Shown piece after piece: positions 8,895 to 16,782 of a stretch of DNA of 64,000 bases. The stretch comes from an uncultured bacterium (lineage in GTDB: Bacteria > Bacillota > Clostridia > Lachnospirales > Lachnospiraceae), in assembly GCA_948467735.1 (NCBI GenBank), contig CAOKFN010000009.1, forward strand, positions 39,797-103,796, given 5' to 3'. Position numbers and translations under genes: made by a program. Positions within the stretch are counted from its first letter, which is position 1; every line of letters starts with the position of its first letter. The notes under the pieces were generated by a model, which ran no database searches, was not told where the DNA came from, and worked only from the letters and a program-made list of their open reading frames with translations.

Positions 8895-8934
8895 GTATTT
8901 AGTATAACATACTCTCAATATCTTTGCAAGCAGT

Positions 8935-8964
8935 AAAATTTTCTAAGCATATATCTTAGGAAAA
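8935..8964 (-). terminator. Terminator after the histidine kinase gene
   Basis: On the minus strand TTTTCCTAAG and CTTAGAAAA pair around a 7-base loop, followed by TTTTA, directly after the kinase stop codon. Confidence 0.6.
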
Positions 8965-8966
8965 CA

Positions 8967-9941
8967 TTAGGAGGACGGCGTGGAGCTTTCCTGCGCCAAT
9001 GGAAACCATACCTCGATTGTAAATCGGTTTCCCTCCAGCGCGGCCTGTATGCCGCCCCCCATATGTTCCGTGAAACGTTTTACAATGGCAAGTCCTAAGC
9101 CCGTGGTTTTCCGGCTTCTGGACTTGTCCGTGGTATAAAAGCGATCAAAAATTTTATCCATGTCCTGCCGCTCGATGCTGTCCGTCAAATTGGAGACACA
9201 GAGATTCATTCTGTCGTTTTCTTTATTCAGGGAAATCCGATAACCGCCTGTTCCATGCGCAAGGGCGTTTTTGATTAAATTTTCCGTGATTCGCACGAAG
9301 GCGTGTCTGTCGGCATGGATTCTGCAGGGCTCCTTCGTGATAAATACTTCCGGTTCGCAGCCTTTATCTAGAAAATCATGATAGAACAGGGACAGGGTTT
9401 CCGCAAATAGATTTCCGGCGTTCAGGGTCTCGGGCTCCAATTCCAGCTCGCCCGCTTCCATGCGGGTATATTCAAAGAGCTGGTTCAGCATATCCGTCAC
9501 ATGATCCAGACGCTGTTCTACAATGATCAGATATTCCGCCTTTTTTTCCTTTGGCAGCTTTTGGCCTCTGAGCAGCTGCAGATAGCCCTTTGCGGAAGTC
9601 AGAGGGGTGCGGATATCATGGGAGATGCTTGTGATGCTTTCTTTGTAAATTCTGTTTTCGCGAAGCAGAACCCTTCGCTCCTCCCGGTAACGGGCCGTCA
9701 AATGATTGACGGCCTCGATTAATTCCTCCGTCCTGCCAATGGAGACGGCGGAAGTCAGCTGATAATTGGTTTCTGCGTTTTCCAGCAGGGAGAGCTCTTC
9801 CCGCATATGATTTATCTGTTTTTTGTAAAACCACAGACGGGCGGACATGACGCCCGCCCCGATGAATAACAATATCATTCCTGCCAGTAATAATGTCTGC
9901 ATTCTGCCGCTCCGTTCTGCTTTGATGAAAAATTTTATCAT
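8967..9941 (-). CDS. Membrane sensor histidine kinase
   Basis: This 324-residue protein has one N-terminal membrane helix (around residues 15-35, LLLAGMILLFIGAGVM), a coiled segment, the H-box SISHDIRTPLTSAKGYL, the N-box ENLIKNALAHG, and the G-boxes DKIFDRFYTTDKS and TTGLGLAIVKRF. It has almost no extracellular loop, like intramembrane-sensing kinases that work with antibiotic-detoxifying ABC transporters. It is the last gene of a minus-strand group: response regulator, ATPase, permease, kinase. The likely role is to sense a cell-envelope antibiotic or transporter activity and phosphorylate the regulator at 11921-12613. Confidence 0.92.
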   Translation of the reverse strand: MIKFFIKAERSGRMQTLLLAGMILLFIGAGVMSARLWFYKKQINHMREELSLLENAETNYQLTSAVSIGRTEELIEAVNHLTARYREERRVLLRENRIYKESITSISHDIRTPLTSAKGYLQLLRGQKLPKEKKAEYLIIVEQRLDHVTDMLNQLFEYTRMEAGELELEPETLNAGNLFAETLSLFYHDFLDKGCEPEVFITKEPCRIHADRHAFVRITENLIKNALAHGTGGYRISLNKENDRMNLCVSNLTDSIERQDMDKIFDRFYTTDKSRSRKTTGLGLAIVKRFTEHMGGGIQAALEGNRFTIEVWFPLAQESSTPSS

Positions 9942-10048
9942 ACTTTGGCATGTTTCTTCCTCGAGAAATTACGGCAGACGCTTTTCCAGCCGCCGCTTTA
10001 ACGCATTGCTCCTGCCTTCGCTGATGTCGCGTCCTGCCGGTGGACTGT

Positions 10049-10885
10049 TTATGCCACATCCGCCTTTTTCATATGATAGATTCCAATTCCCGCCGTGACG
10101 GCAATCCATACAAGGGATATAAGAACCGCACGTAAAATAAAATCTCCGCCGATCTCCCTCACGGGGCATTCCGTAATCAAATTCATCACCCAGCAGGAGG
10201 AAACCTTGAAATTGGACTGCGGGAGCACAAGCGCAATCGCCATATCCAATGCGCCGGTGACGAGAGTGGAAAAAGAGGCGATGGCGATGCCGATGGTAAT
10301 TCCTGCGCCCAGAGACCGGCACAGCTCGCAGACTGTCACGATCACCCCGTTTAATGCAATCCCCAGTAGAAGCTGTATTCCGCTGAAAAGGAATAAGTCT
10401 TGAAAGAAGCTGCCGTGGATTTCCCCGCCCTTGCCTATGGCGGCGCCGCAGAGCACGGTGGTGATAATCGTTAATATCAGCAGGACAATGGATACGCCTG
10501 CGGCGGCAATATACTTTGCCATAAATATTTTCCATCGGGCATATCCTTTCCCGACGACGTTTTTGACTGCGCCGTTGGTATATTCCCCTACAACGAAAAT
10601 CGCCGCAAATATAATCGTAATAAAGCATGCGCAGTTTCCGAACATCTGCTGCAGTATTTCCAAAATGGTAATCTGTTCCATCAGGGGAAGAGAGGATTCT
10701 CCCATGACCTCTCCGGACACATACACGCCCCCCGCCCCGTTGGCGATTTCGCCCCGTTCGATTTTGTCCGCCATAACCAGCATTCCATATAGGAAAATGA
10801 TAAATGCCGCCACCAAAATACAGCATACATAAAATGCCCTGCTCTTATATACTTTATAAAACTCACCCTTAATTAAATGTATCAT
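10049..10885 (-). CDS. ABC-2-type transporter permease (bacitracin/lantibiotic resistance type)
   Basis: This 278-residue protein has about six membrane segments. It begins MIHLIKGEFYKVYKSRAFYV, the typical opening of BcrB/LanE-G-like permeases. It overlaps the ATPase gene by 17 bases, so translation is probably coupled. With that ATPase it should form an exporter that removes a peptide antibiotic from the membrane. The exact substrate cannot be read from sequence. Confidence 0.87.
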   Translation of the reverse strand: MIHLIKGEFYKVYKSRAFYVCCILVAAFIIFLYGMLVMADKIERGEIANGAGGVYVSGEVMGESSLPLMEQITILEILQQMFGNCACFITIIFAAIFVVGEYTNGAVKNVVGKGYARWKIFMAKYIAAAGVSIVLLILTIITTVLCGAAIGKGGEIHGSFFQDLFLFSGIQLLLGIALNGVIVTVCELCRSLGAGITIGIAIASFSTLVTGALDMAIALVLPQSNFKVSSCWVMNLITECPVREIGGDFILRAVLISLVWIAVTAGIGIYHMKKADVA

Positions 10886-11789
10886 TTTCTTCGCCTCCCA
10901 ATAACTCCATAAAGTATCCTTCCAAATCCTGCCCCGTAAGATAGCTTTCTTTGATATTGACGCCGCCTGTAATCAGGGCCCTGTTGGTTTCGGCTGTCTT
11001 GTCCAGATGCCCGAAAATGCGCAGGGTGTTCTGTTCGGGTATGTCGAATTCGGCGATATGAAGTTTTTCTTCCAGAATATTCACGGCAAGCTCCGTGTTG
11101 TCCACAAGGATTTTGTGGCATCTGCGGCATCGGGTTCCCAATTCGGCCGCTTCAAACTCTTCAATTAAGGAGCCGTTTCTGATGATGCCGTAATGGGTGG
11201 CGATTTTGGAGAGCTCTCCTAAAATGTGGCTTGAAATCAAAATGGTTATTTCTTTCTCCCTATTTAATTTCAACAGCAGCTCCCGGATTTCATGGATGCC
11301 TTCCGGGTCGAGGCCGTTGATCGGTTCGTCCAGAATCAGAAAGTCCGGATTCCGAAACAGGGAGATGGCGATGCCCAGCCGCTGTTTCATCCCCATGGAG
11401 AAATTCCTTACTTTTTTCCTGCCGGTTTCGGACAAGCCCACAAGGGCCAGCAGTTCCTCGGGCATATGCCGGTCCGTAATGCCGAACTGTATTCGGAGCA
11501 CCTCAAGATTTTCCCTTGCGGTCATATTGGCGAAAGCGCCCGGATTCTCGATCAGGCTTCCGATGCGGATGCGCTGTTTTTCCAAATCCTTTGAGCCGAA
11601 CAGCTCCATGGCGCCTTCCGTGGGGGAGGCGAGGCCTCCGACCATTCTCATAAAGGTCGTCTTGCCCGCGCCGTTTTTGCCGATAAAGCCGTATATGGAG
11701 CCTTTTTCCACATGCATGCATACGCGGTTTACCGCTTTGTGATTCCCGTATACTTTTGAGATATCTTTTGTTTTTAATACATATTCCAT
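10869..11789 (-). CDS. ABC transporter ATP-binding protein (BcrA-like)
   Basis: This 306-residue ATPase has Walker A GKNGAGKTT, signature NFSMGMKQRLGIA, Walker B LILDEPINGLDP and the H-loop in SSHIL. The C-terminal 90 residues are the accessory domain typical of BcrA/LanF ATPases. It starts at an ATG behind AAAGGAAAGG. It is the partner of the overlapping permease and lies 131 bases after the response regulator. The 131-base gap contains no gene and no clear terminator, consistent with one operon. Confidence 0.93.
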   Translation of the reverse strand: MEYVLKTKDISKVYGNHKAVNRVCMHVEKGSIYGFIGKNGAGKTTFMRMVGGLASPTEGAMELFGSKDLEKQRIRIGSLIENPGAFANMTARENLEVLRIQFGITDRHMPEELLALVGLSETGRKKVRNFSMGMKQRLGIAISLFRNPDFLILDEPINGLDPEGIHEIRELLLKLNREKEITILISSHILGELSKIATHYGIIRNGSLIEEFEAAELGTRCRRCHKILVDNTELAVNILEEKLHIAEFDIPEQNTLRIFGHLDKTAETNRALITGGVNIKESYLTGQDLEGYFMELLGGEENDTFN

Positions 11790-11920
11790 ATCTGCCTTTC
11801 CTTTCTGCTTGTTTCAGGAATGCTTCCCAGCTTTCCTGCTATGAATACAGCATAACAGTCAGCATTTTAGAAACATTAGGAAAAGTATAAAGAAATCATA
11901 AAGTTTGCAGGAATTCCATT

Positions 11921-12613
11921 TTATTGCTTCATTTTGAAACCGATGCCCCAGACGGTCTCAATATAATTTTCGCCGTTTATTTTGGCTGTTTTCTGCCGGA
12001 TATTGCTGATATGGACGTTGACGGCATTCTCTTCTCCGAGGAATTCCTCGTTCCATACCGACTGATAAATATTGCTTTTCGTAAATACCTTTTCCGGATT
12101 CCGCATCATAAGCTCCAGAATCAGGAATTCCCGCCGGGTCAGCCGGACTTCCTCTCCGGCTACCGTGACCTTAAAGCTCTCCGGATCCAGAATTATGTCC
12201 TTATATTGCAGGATTTTGCTGTGGGAAGCCCTGCCGGGAAAGGCATGGCCGCTGCGGCGGAGCACCGCTTCCAGCCTTGCCAGCAGTTCCTCCGTGTCAA
12301 AGGGCTTGGTGATGTAATCGTCCGCTCCGGCCCGAAGCAGGGAGATTCTTGTCTTTGCCCCCTCTTTGGCGGAGGAAACGATGACCGGGACTTGGGGGTA
12401 TTCCTCCTTTACCTTGGCCAGCAGGTCTTCCCCATTCATGCCCGGCAGCATCAAATCCAAAATCATGGCAAGGGGGCAGTCTTTTTCCAGATAAAATAAA
12501 GCTTCCGTGCCGGAAAATGCCTGAGCGGTCTCATAGCCGCCATGCTCCAGCAGTTCTTTTAAAATATGGCTGATATCGTTGTCGTCTTCTACAATTAATA
12601 TATAATTCCGCAT
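11921..12613 (-). CDS. OmpR/PhoB-family response regulator
   Basis: This 230-residue regulator has an N-terminal receiver (ILIVEDDNDI; phospho-acceptor in ILDLMLPGMNG; K in ITKPFDTEELLARL) and a C-terminal winged helix ending IETVWGIGFKMKQ. The start at 12613 (MRNYILIVEDD) is chosen because the receiver begins there. Thirty in-frame codons upstream, including another ATG at 12703, have no family similarity. It is the first gene of the kinase/transporter group and probably activates it. Confidence 0.93.
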   Translation of the reverse strand: MRNYILIVEDDNDISHILKELLEHGGYETAQAFSGTEALFYLEKDCPLAMILDLMLPGMNGEDLLAKVKEEYPQVPVIVSSAKEGAKTRISLLRAGADDYITKPFDTEELLARLEAVLRRSGHAFPGRASHSKILQYKDIILDPESFKVTVAGEEVRLTRREFLILELMMRNPEKVFTKSNIYQSVWNEEFLGEENAVNVHISNIRQKTAKINGENYIETVWGIGFKMKQ

Positions 12614-12709
12614 TTTTATATCTGCCTTTTGCTGTGATAAGATAATCCGTGTATATGTATTTCCATGATGTTCATTTTCAATTGTTAGCGAAAGTTCAAT
12701 CATTAGTTT

Positions 12710-13396
12710 TTATTGCGCGGCAGCAAGCACCTTTATTCTGGCAAAAGCTTTTTTCACAGGCGGGATAGCTAGTAGAATCAAAGTGACTGCGCCCTCTGTG
12801 AAAATATAGCAGCCGTTGTAGACGAGGCTGTAGGGCAGCGGGTCCCAGCCCTCCCATGCGTATTCGGCGAAGAAAATCCAGCCGGAAAGGGTGGTGAATA
12901 TCCATCTCCCTATGATGCCTGCAAGATAGCCCTTTAACAAACCGTTCTTTGAACTGGAGAACAGCCCGGATAGGCCCAGCGCGCCGAAAGCCAGCAGATA
13001 GTCCACCAGCAGCTGGGCGGGATGGATCACATAGGGGTCGAGGACCAGCTGCAGGACGCCGTGCGCGAGTCCCGTCATCAGGCCTGCCGAAAGCCCGAAC
13101 CAATGGCCCGGAAGGCAGATCATGAGCATGGAAAGCAGGGTAACGGAGCCTCCAAAGGGAAATTCATACAATTTGATGGAGGAGAGAACCGTCCCAAGGG
13201 CAATGGAAACCGCGCAGAAAGCAAGCTGCTTTACGGTGAGCTTCCCGGAAGCCTGTTTTGCGGCAGAAGCCTTTTTTCCGGCAAAGAAAGCGGCGGCCGC
13301 CAATAGCGCCATGATAATAAGGACAAGCAGGACATAGCCTAAGGTGGTGGGAACATAGCTGATTTCGTCCCCGTCTGCAATAACAGTGTACAACAT
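12710..13396 (-). CDS. thiT: ThiT, substrate-binding component of the thiamine ECF transporter
   Basis: This 228-residue protein has six or so membrane segments and matches the ThiT/YuaJ family. Conserved stretches are SSIKLYEFPFGGSVTLLSML, GLSAGLMTGLAHG and DPYVIHPAQLLVDYLLAFG. It would capture thiamine for uptake with an energy-coupling ATPase module encoded elsewhere. The start at 13396 (MLYTVIADGD) follows AAGGAGG with an 8-base spacing; the longer in-frame reading from 13453 would run through the leader hairpin. A TPP riboswitch and promoter lie upstream, confirming thiamine-responsive control. Confidence 0.93.
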   Translation of the reverse strand: MLYTVIADGDEISYVPTTLGYVLLVLIIMALLAAAAFFAGKKASAAKQASGKLTVKQLAFCAVSIALGTVLSSIKLYEFPFGGSVTLLSMLMICLPGHWFGLSAGLMTGLAHGVLQLVLDPYVIHPAQLLVDYLLAFGALGLSGLFSSSKNGLLKGYLAGIIGRWIFTTLSGWIFFAEYAWEGWDPLPYSLVYNGCYIFTEGAVTLILLAIPPVKKAFARIKVLAAAQ

Positions 13397-13426
13397 AAAA
13401 AACTCCTCCTTTTTCTGGCAAGGAGG
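13397..13426 (-). terminator. Riboswitch expression platform: hairpin that contains the thiT SD, followed by T6
   Basis: On the minus strand CCTCCTT (13426-13420) pairs with AAGGAGG (13411-13405), then AGTTTTTT runs straight into the ATG at 13396. The 3' arm of the hairpin is the ribosome binding site itself, so the element could work as a terminator, an SD-sequestering hairpin, or both. Confidence 0.7.
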
Positions 13427-13532
13427 AACAACATCGGCAGCTTCGGAGCACATAGGGCATGAAGCGCCGACGCTCCTTGAAATGTATCGGAGACGGTCGT
13501 AAACGGACGCCTATGTAATCCTTAGAGCTGTT

Positions 13533-13632
13533 TTGCTTCCTTCCGCCGGTATTATCCGGTTCAAGTAATGAGGGTTAGAAACAGTGCGCCGCACTGCTTC
13601 AATCTCAGCGATGTGCTCCCCTAGCGGTTATT
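13533..13632 (-). promoter_or_regulatory. TPP (thiamine pyrophosphate) riboswitch aptamer
   Basis: Read on the minus strand, the THI-box landmarks follow in order: TAGGGGAGCAC, CTGAGATTGAAG, then CCCTCATTACTTGAACCGG and ATAATACCGGCGGAAGGAAG. The element lies between a consensus promoter and thiT, about 135 bases upstream of the start codon. Confidence 0.95.
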
Positions 13633-13645
13633 TGATTCATGCCTT

Positions 13646-13674
13646 ACTATAAGATATATTTTGGGTTATGTCAA
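13646..13674 (-). promoter_or_regulatory. Promoter for the riboswitch-thiT transcript
   Basis: Minus strand TTGACA (13674-13669), 17-bp spacer, TATAGT (13651-13646), just upstream of the TPP aptamer. Confidence 0.8.
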
Positions 13675-13794
13675 GGGGGAAGTTGAGACGGTTTTGCGAT
13701 GGGAGCTTCAGAATAAGAGCCCACAGCACAATAAACAGCAGAACAAAACAAAGCGGAGGGAGGAAGATATTTCAGAAAAACCGCAAAACCGCTC

Positions 13795-13821
13795 TTGACA
13801 AAATGGGGGGGGTAGTATAAT
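13795..13821 (+). promoter_or_regulatory. Promoter for the first surface-protein gene
   Basis: TTGACA (13795-13800) and TATAAT (13816-13821) are both perfect, but the spacer is only 15 bp and holds a run of eight G residues. A change in run length would alter the spacing and so possibly the expression of the surface protein. Confidence 0.7.
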
Positions 13822-13932
13822 AAAAGAAGTTTCGGTTTCAGTCAGCAGAATCCGGCGCTGGGAGCCGGGGTGTGAAAAGCGGAATGAAAAAACAAAAAAT
13901 GGGAAAAAAGAAAACGGAAAACAGGAGGAAGA

Positions 13933-16536
13933 ATGAAAACGGAAGGAAGAATGGAAACAAAAGGAAGAATGGAAACAGAAGGAAGGAGAGCGTCAGGGAT
14001 CGGCTGTCAGGAGAACAGGGTTCTGCGGATGCCGGGAGCGCTGCGCCGTGCGGCAGTCAGGCTTCTGGGCTGTCTGGCGCTGTGTCTGGCGGTATGCGCC
14101 GGGAGCTTTATGCATGTACAGGCGGCGGAGCAGGACGGAGCCGCGGCGCTTGAAGGGACATTCGGGAAGAACGGCGGGCTGCGCTGGGTGATGGATGAAG
14201 AGACGAAGACAGTGACAATATCTGGGGAGGATGAGCCGGGGGAGGCTGCTTTTCCGCAGGAGGTGGAATACATAAAATTTAATGGCTGTAAAATGAGCGG
14301 CTCAATGTGGAAACTATTTGAAGGAATGAAGAATTTGAAAGGAATTAATTTTGACGGCTTAGATACCAGCAGCGTGACAAATATGAATAATTTATTTTCC
14401 GGCTGCAGCGGCTTGACGAATTTGGATTTGAGCAGCTTTGATACCGGAAGAGTGTATGACATGGAGTATATGTTTTCCGGCTGCAGCGGCTTGACGAATT
14501 TGGATTTGAGCAGCTTTGACACCGGAAGAGTGTTTGACATGGGGTATATGTTTTACGGCTGCAGCGGCTTGATGAATTTGGATTTGAGCAGCTTTGACAG
14601 CAGAAGAGTGGGGGACATCGGTAGGATGTTTGACGGCTGCAGCAGCCTGACAAGCTTGGATTTAAGCGGTTTTGACACCGGAAGCGTGACGGACATGGGT
14701 AGGATGTTTCAAGGCTGCAGCAGCCTGACAAGCTTGGATTTAAGCGGTTTTGACACCGGAAGCGTGACGAACATGGTTGGGATGTTTCGGGGCTGCAGCA
14801 GCCTGACAAGTCTGGATTTGAGCGGTTTTGATACCGGAAATGTGACGGACATGAGTAAGATGTTTCAAGGCTGCAGCGGTCTGACAGGTATGGATTTAAA
14901 CGGTTTAAATATTGGAAATGTGACGGATATGGGGGAGATGTTCTCCGGCTGCAGCAACCTGAAGAGCATGGATTTGAGCGGTTTAGATACCAGAAATGTG
15001 ATGAGTATGTCTAGGATGTTTCTTGGCTGCAGCAGCTTGACAAGTCTGGATTTGTCTGGTTTGGATATGAAGAATGCCATCATTGGAAATATGTTTGAAG
15101 GCTGTAGTGAATTAAATATGTTATTAACGCCTGCTAGTCTCATATCCACTGCAAAGCTGAATGGAACATTTTATGTCGCGGAGGGAAATGATGGGGAATA
15201 TAGGGAAACAGACATTCTTACCCCTTATTTTTTAAATATAACGCTGCGGAGAGTAGGAACCGCAATTGAGCCTGATCCAGCGGAATCCCCCGCCCCGCAG
15301 GAATGGAAGAAGGACGAGGACGGCAGGGAGTACTGGTATGAGAACGGGGTGCGTCAGGGATACGACCCGGAAGACCCCTCCTACCGGGGGAAGGAAATCT
15401 ACGACCCGGAAAGCGACGCGTGGTACTGGCTGGACAATGTGCAGCAGGGAGCGAAGGCGGTCTCCAAGGACGTCTATCAGGAATCCGGCGCGGGCATCTG
15501 GGCGGAGCATGAGGACGGAACCGGGAAATGGGTGCGCTATGACGCGTCCGGGCATATGGTGAAGGGCTGGGACGCGAATGAAAACGGCACCTACTACTTT
15601 GACCTGACCTACGGAACCATGGCGAAAGGAACGGCCACCATAGACGGGAGCCAGTACCATTTTGACGAGAACACGGGCGTCATGACGGGAGGCCCCGCGG
15701 AGGGGGAAAAAGGAAGCTGGGAGTCCGAGGGCGGCGCGCAGTTCTGGTATGAGGGCGGCGTGCGTCAGGGATACGACCCCAGAAACCCCGCCTACCGTGG
15801 GAAGGAAATCTACGACCCGGAGAGCGATGCGTGGTACTGGCTGGACAATGTGCAGCAGGGGGCGAAGGCAGTCTCCAAGGACGTGTATCAGGAGTCCGCG
15901 GCCGGGGAATGGGCGGAGAACGAGGACGGAACCGGGAAATGGGTGCGCTATGACGCGTCCGGCCATATGGTGAAGGGCTGGGACAGGAGCGGAAACGGCG
16001 CCTACTATTTTGACCCGACCTATGGAACCATGGCGAAGGGAGAGGTGTCCATTGACGGGAAGAGCTTCCGCTTTGACGAGAACACGGGGATACTGGCCGA
16101 AGACCCTTCCGCCGGGGACGAATGGGTGGAAAGGCTGTGCCGCAGCCTGCTGGCGGATGACTATAAAGCGGTGATGGAGCAGCTGAAAGACGTTCCCACG
16201 GTGAGGGAGAAGTGCGCGTCCTATGAGTATGAGGAGTGGGCGCTGTGGAATTATGAGACGGCATACAGAATGACGGCGGCGGACGGAACCGTGGCCGGGA
16301 TTGTGGTCTACGAATACGATAACGGCAGCAAGGAGATAAACGCTTTCGTGTCCTATACGGAGGGCAGCGGATTCTCGGAGATTGCGGCGGGAGACCATTT
16401 TGTTTCCATGAACCCTGACGACGGCACCTACACCTATTTCAAGGGGGGATATGAAGTGATTACATATAATCCGTCATACCCCAGACCTAATTATACCATG
16501 GAGAAGGGTGCAGGGTATATTCTATGGCATGTATAA
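13933..16536 (+). CDS. Secreted BspA-like (DUF285) surface protein with cell-wall-binding repeats
   Basis: This 867-residue protein is exported by a signal sequence at about residues 37-64 (LLGCLALCLAVCAGSFMHVQA). Residues 110-390 hold about eleven 25-residue DUF285/BspA repeats of the form GCSSLTSLDLSGFDTGSVTDM, which make a leucine-rich-like scaffold used by surface and adhesin proteins. Residues 455-735 hold two copies of a cell-wall-binding block (EIYDPESDAWYWLDN, KWVRYDASGHMVKGWD, YYFDPTYGTMAKG), related to choline-binding repeats. The last 130 residues are a domain I do not recognise. The start follows AGGAGGAAG. The first 30 residues carry an 18-bp repeat (GRMETKGRMETEGR) that may make the N-terminus variable. 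Confidence 0.9.
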   Translation: MKTEGRMETKGRMETEGRRASGIGCQENRVLRMPGALRRAAVRLLGCLALCLAVCAGSFMHVQAAEQDGAAALEGTFGKNGGLRWVMDEETKTVTISGEDEPGEAAFPQEVEYIKFNGCKMSGSMWKLFEGMKNLKGINFDGLDTSSVTNMNNLFSGCSGLTNLDLSSFDTGRVYDMEYMFSGCSGLTNLDLSSFDTGRVFDMGYMFYGCSGLMNLDLSSFDSRRVGDIGRMFDGCSSLTSLDLSGFDTGSVTDMGRMFQGCSSLTSLDLSGFDTGSVTNMVGMFRGCSSLTSLDLSGFDTGNVTDMSKMFQGCSGLTGMDLNGLNIGNVTDMGEMFSGCSNLKSMDLSGLDTRNVMSMSRMFLGCSSLTSLDLSGLDMKNAIIGNMFEGCSELNMLLTPASLISTAKLNGTFYVAEGNDGEYRETDILTPYFLNITLRRVGTAIEPDPAESPAPQEWKKDEDGREYWYENGVRQGYDPEDPSYRGKEIYDPESDAWYWLDNVQQGAKAVSKDVYQESGAGIWAEHEDGTGKWVRYDASGHMVKGWDANENGTYYFDLTYGTMAKGTATIDGSQYHFDENTGVMTGGPAEGEKGSWESEGGAQFWYEGGVRQGYDPRNPAYRGKEIYDPESDAWYWLDNVQQGAKAVSKDVYQESAAGEWAENEDGTGKWVRYDASGHMVKGWDRSGNGAYYFDPTYGTMAKGEVSIDGKSFRFDENTGILAEDPSAGDEWVERLCRSLLADDYKAVMEQLKDVPTVREKCASYEYEEWALWNYETAYRMTAADGTVAGIVVYEYDNGSKEINAFVSYTEGSGFSEIAAGDHFVSMNPDDGTYTYFKGGYEVITYNPSYPRPNYTMEKGAGYILWHV

Positions 16537-16782
16537 GCCGACAGCAGAAACCATAGGATCCCAACAAGAAATTTATAGGAATCAATGACAGTATGGTCGG
16601 GAAATAAGGGGGAGAATCGGAGTCCTCCTTATTTCCCGAGCATTGGTTTGGAAGAAGGATTGGCATTTCTCATCCGGATGAGTGATTCCCCGGAGCGGAG
16701 GCACAGGGATGCATGGAAAATGCTCCTGCGGAATAGGATGCGGACGGGATATAGGCTGCGGATAGAAAAAAGGAGGGGACGC

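Noticed and set aside
15232..16398. A 388-codon minus-strand open frame
   Set aside because: It is the shadow of the cell-wall-binding repeats of the surface protein and repeats only because they do.
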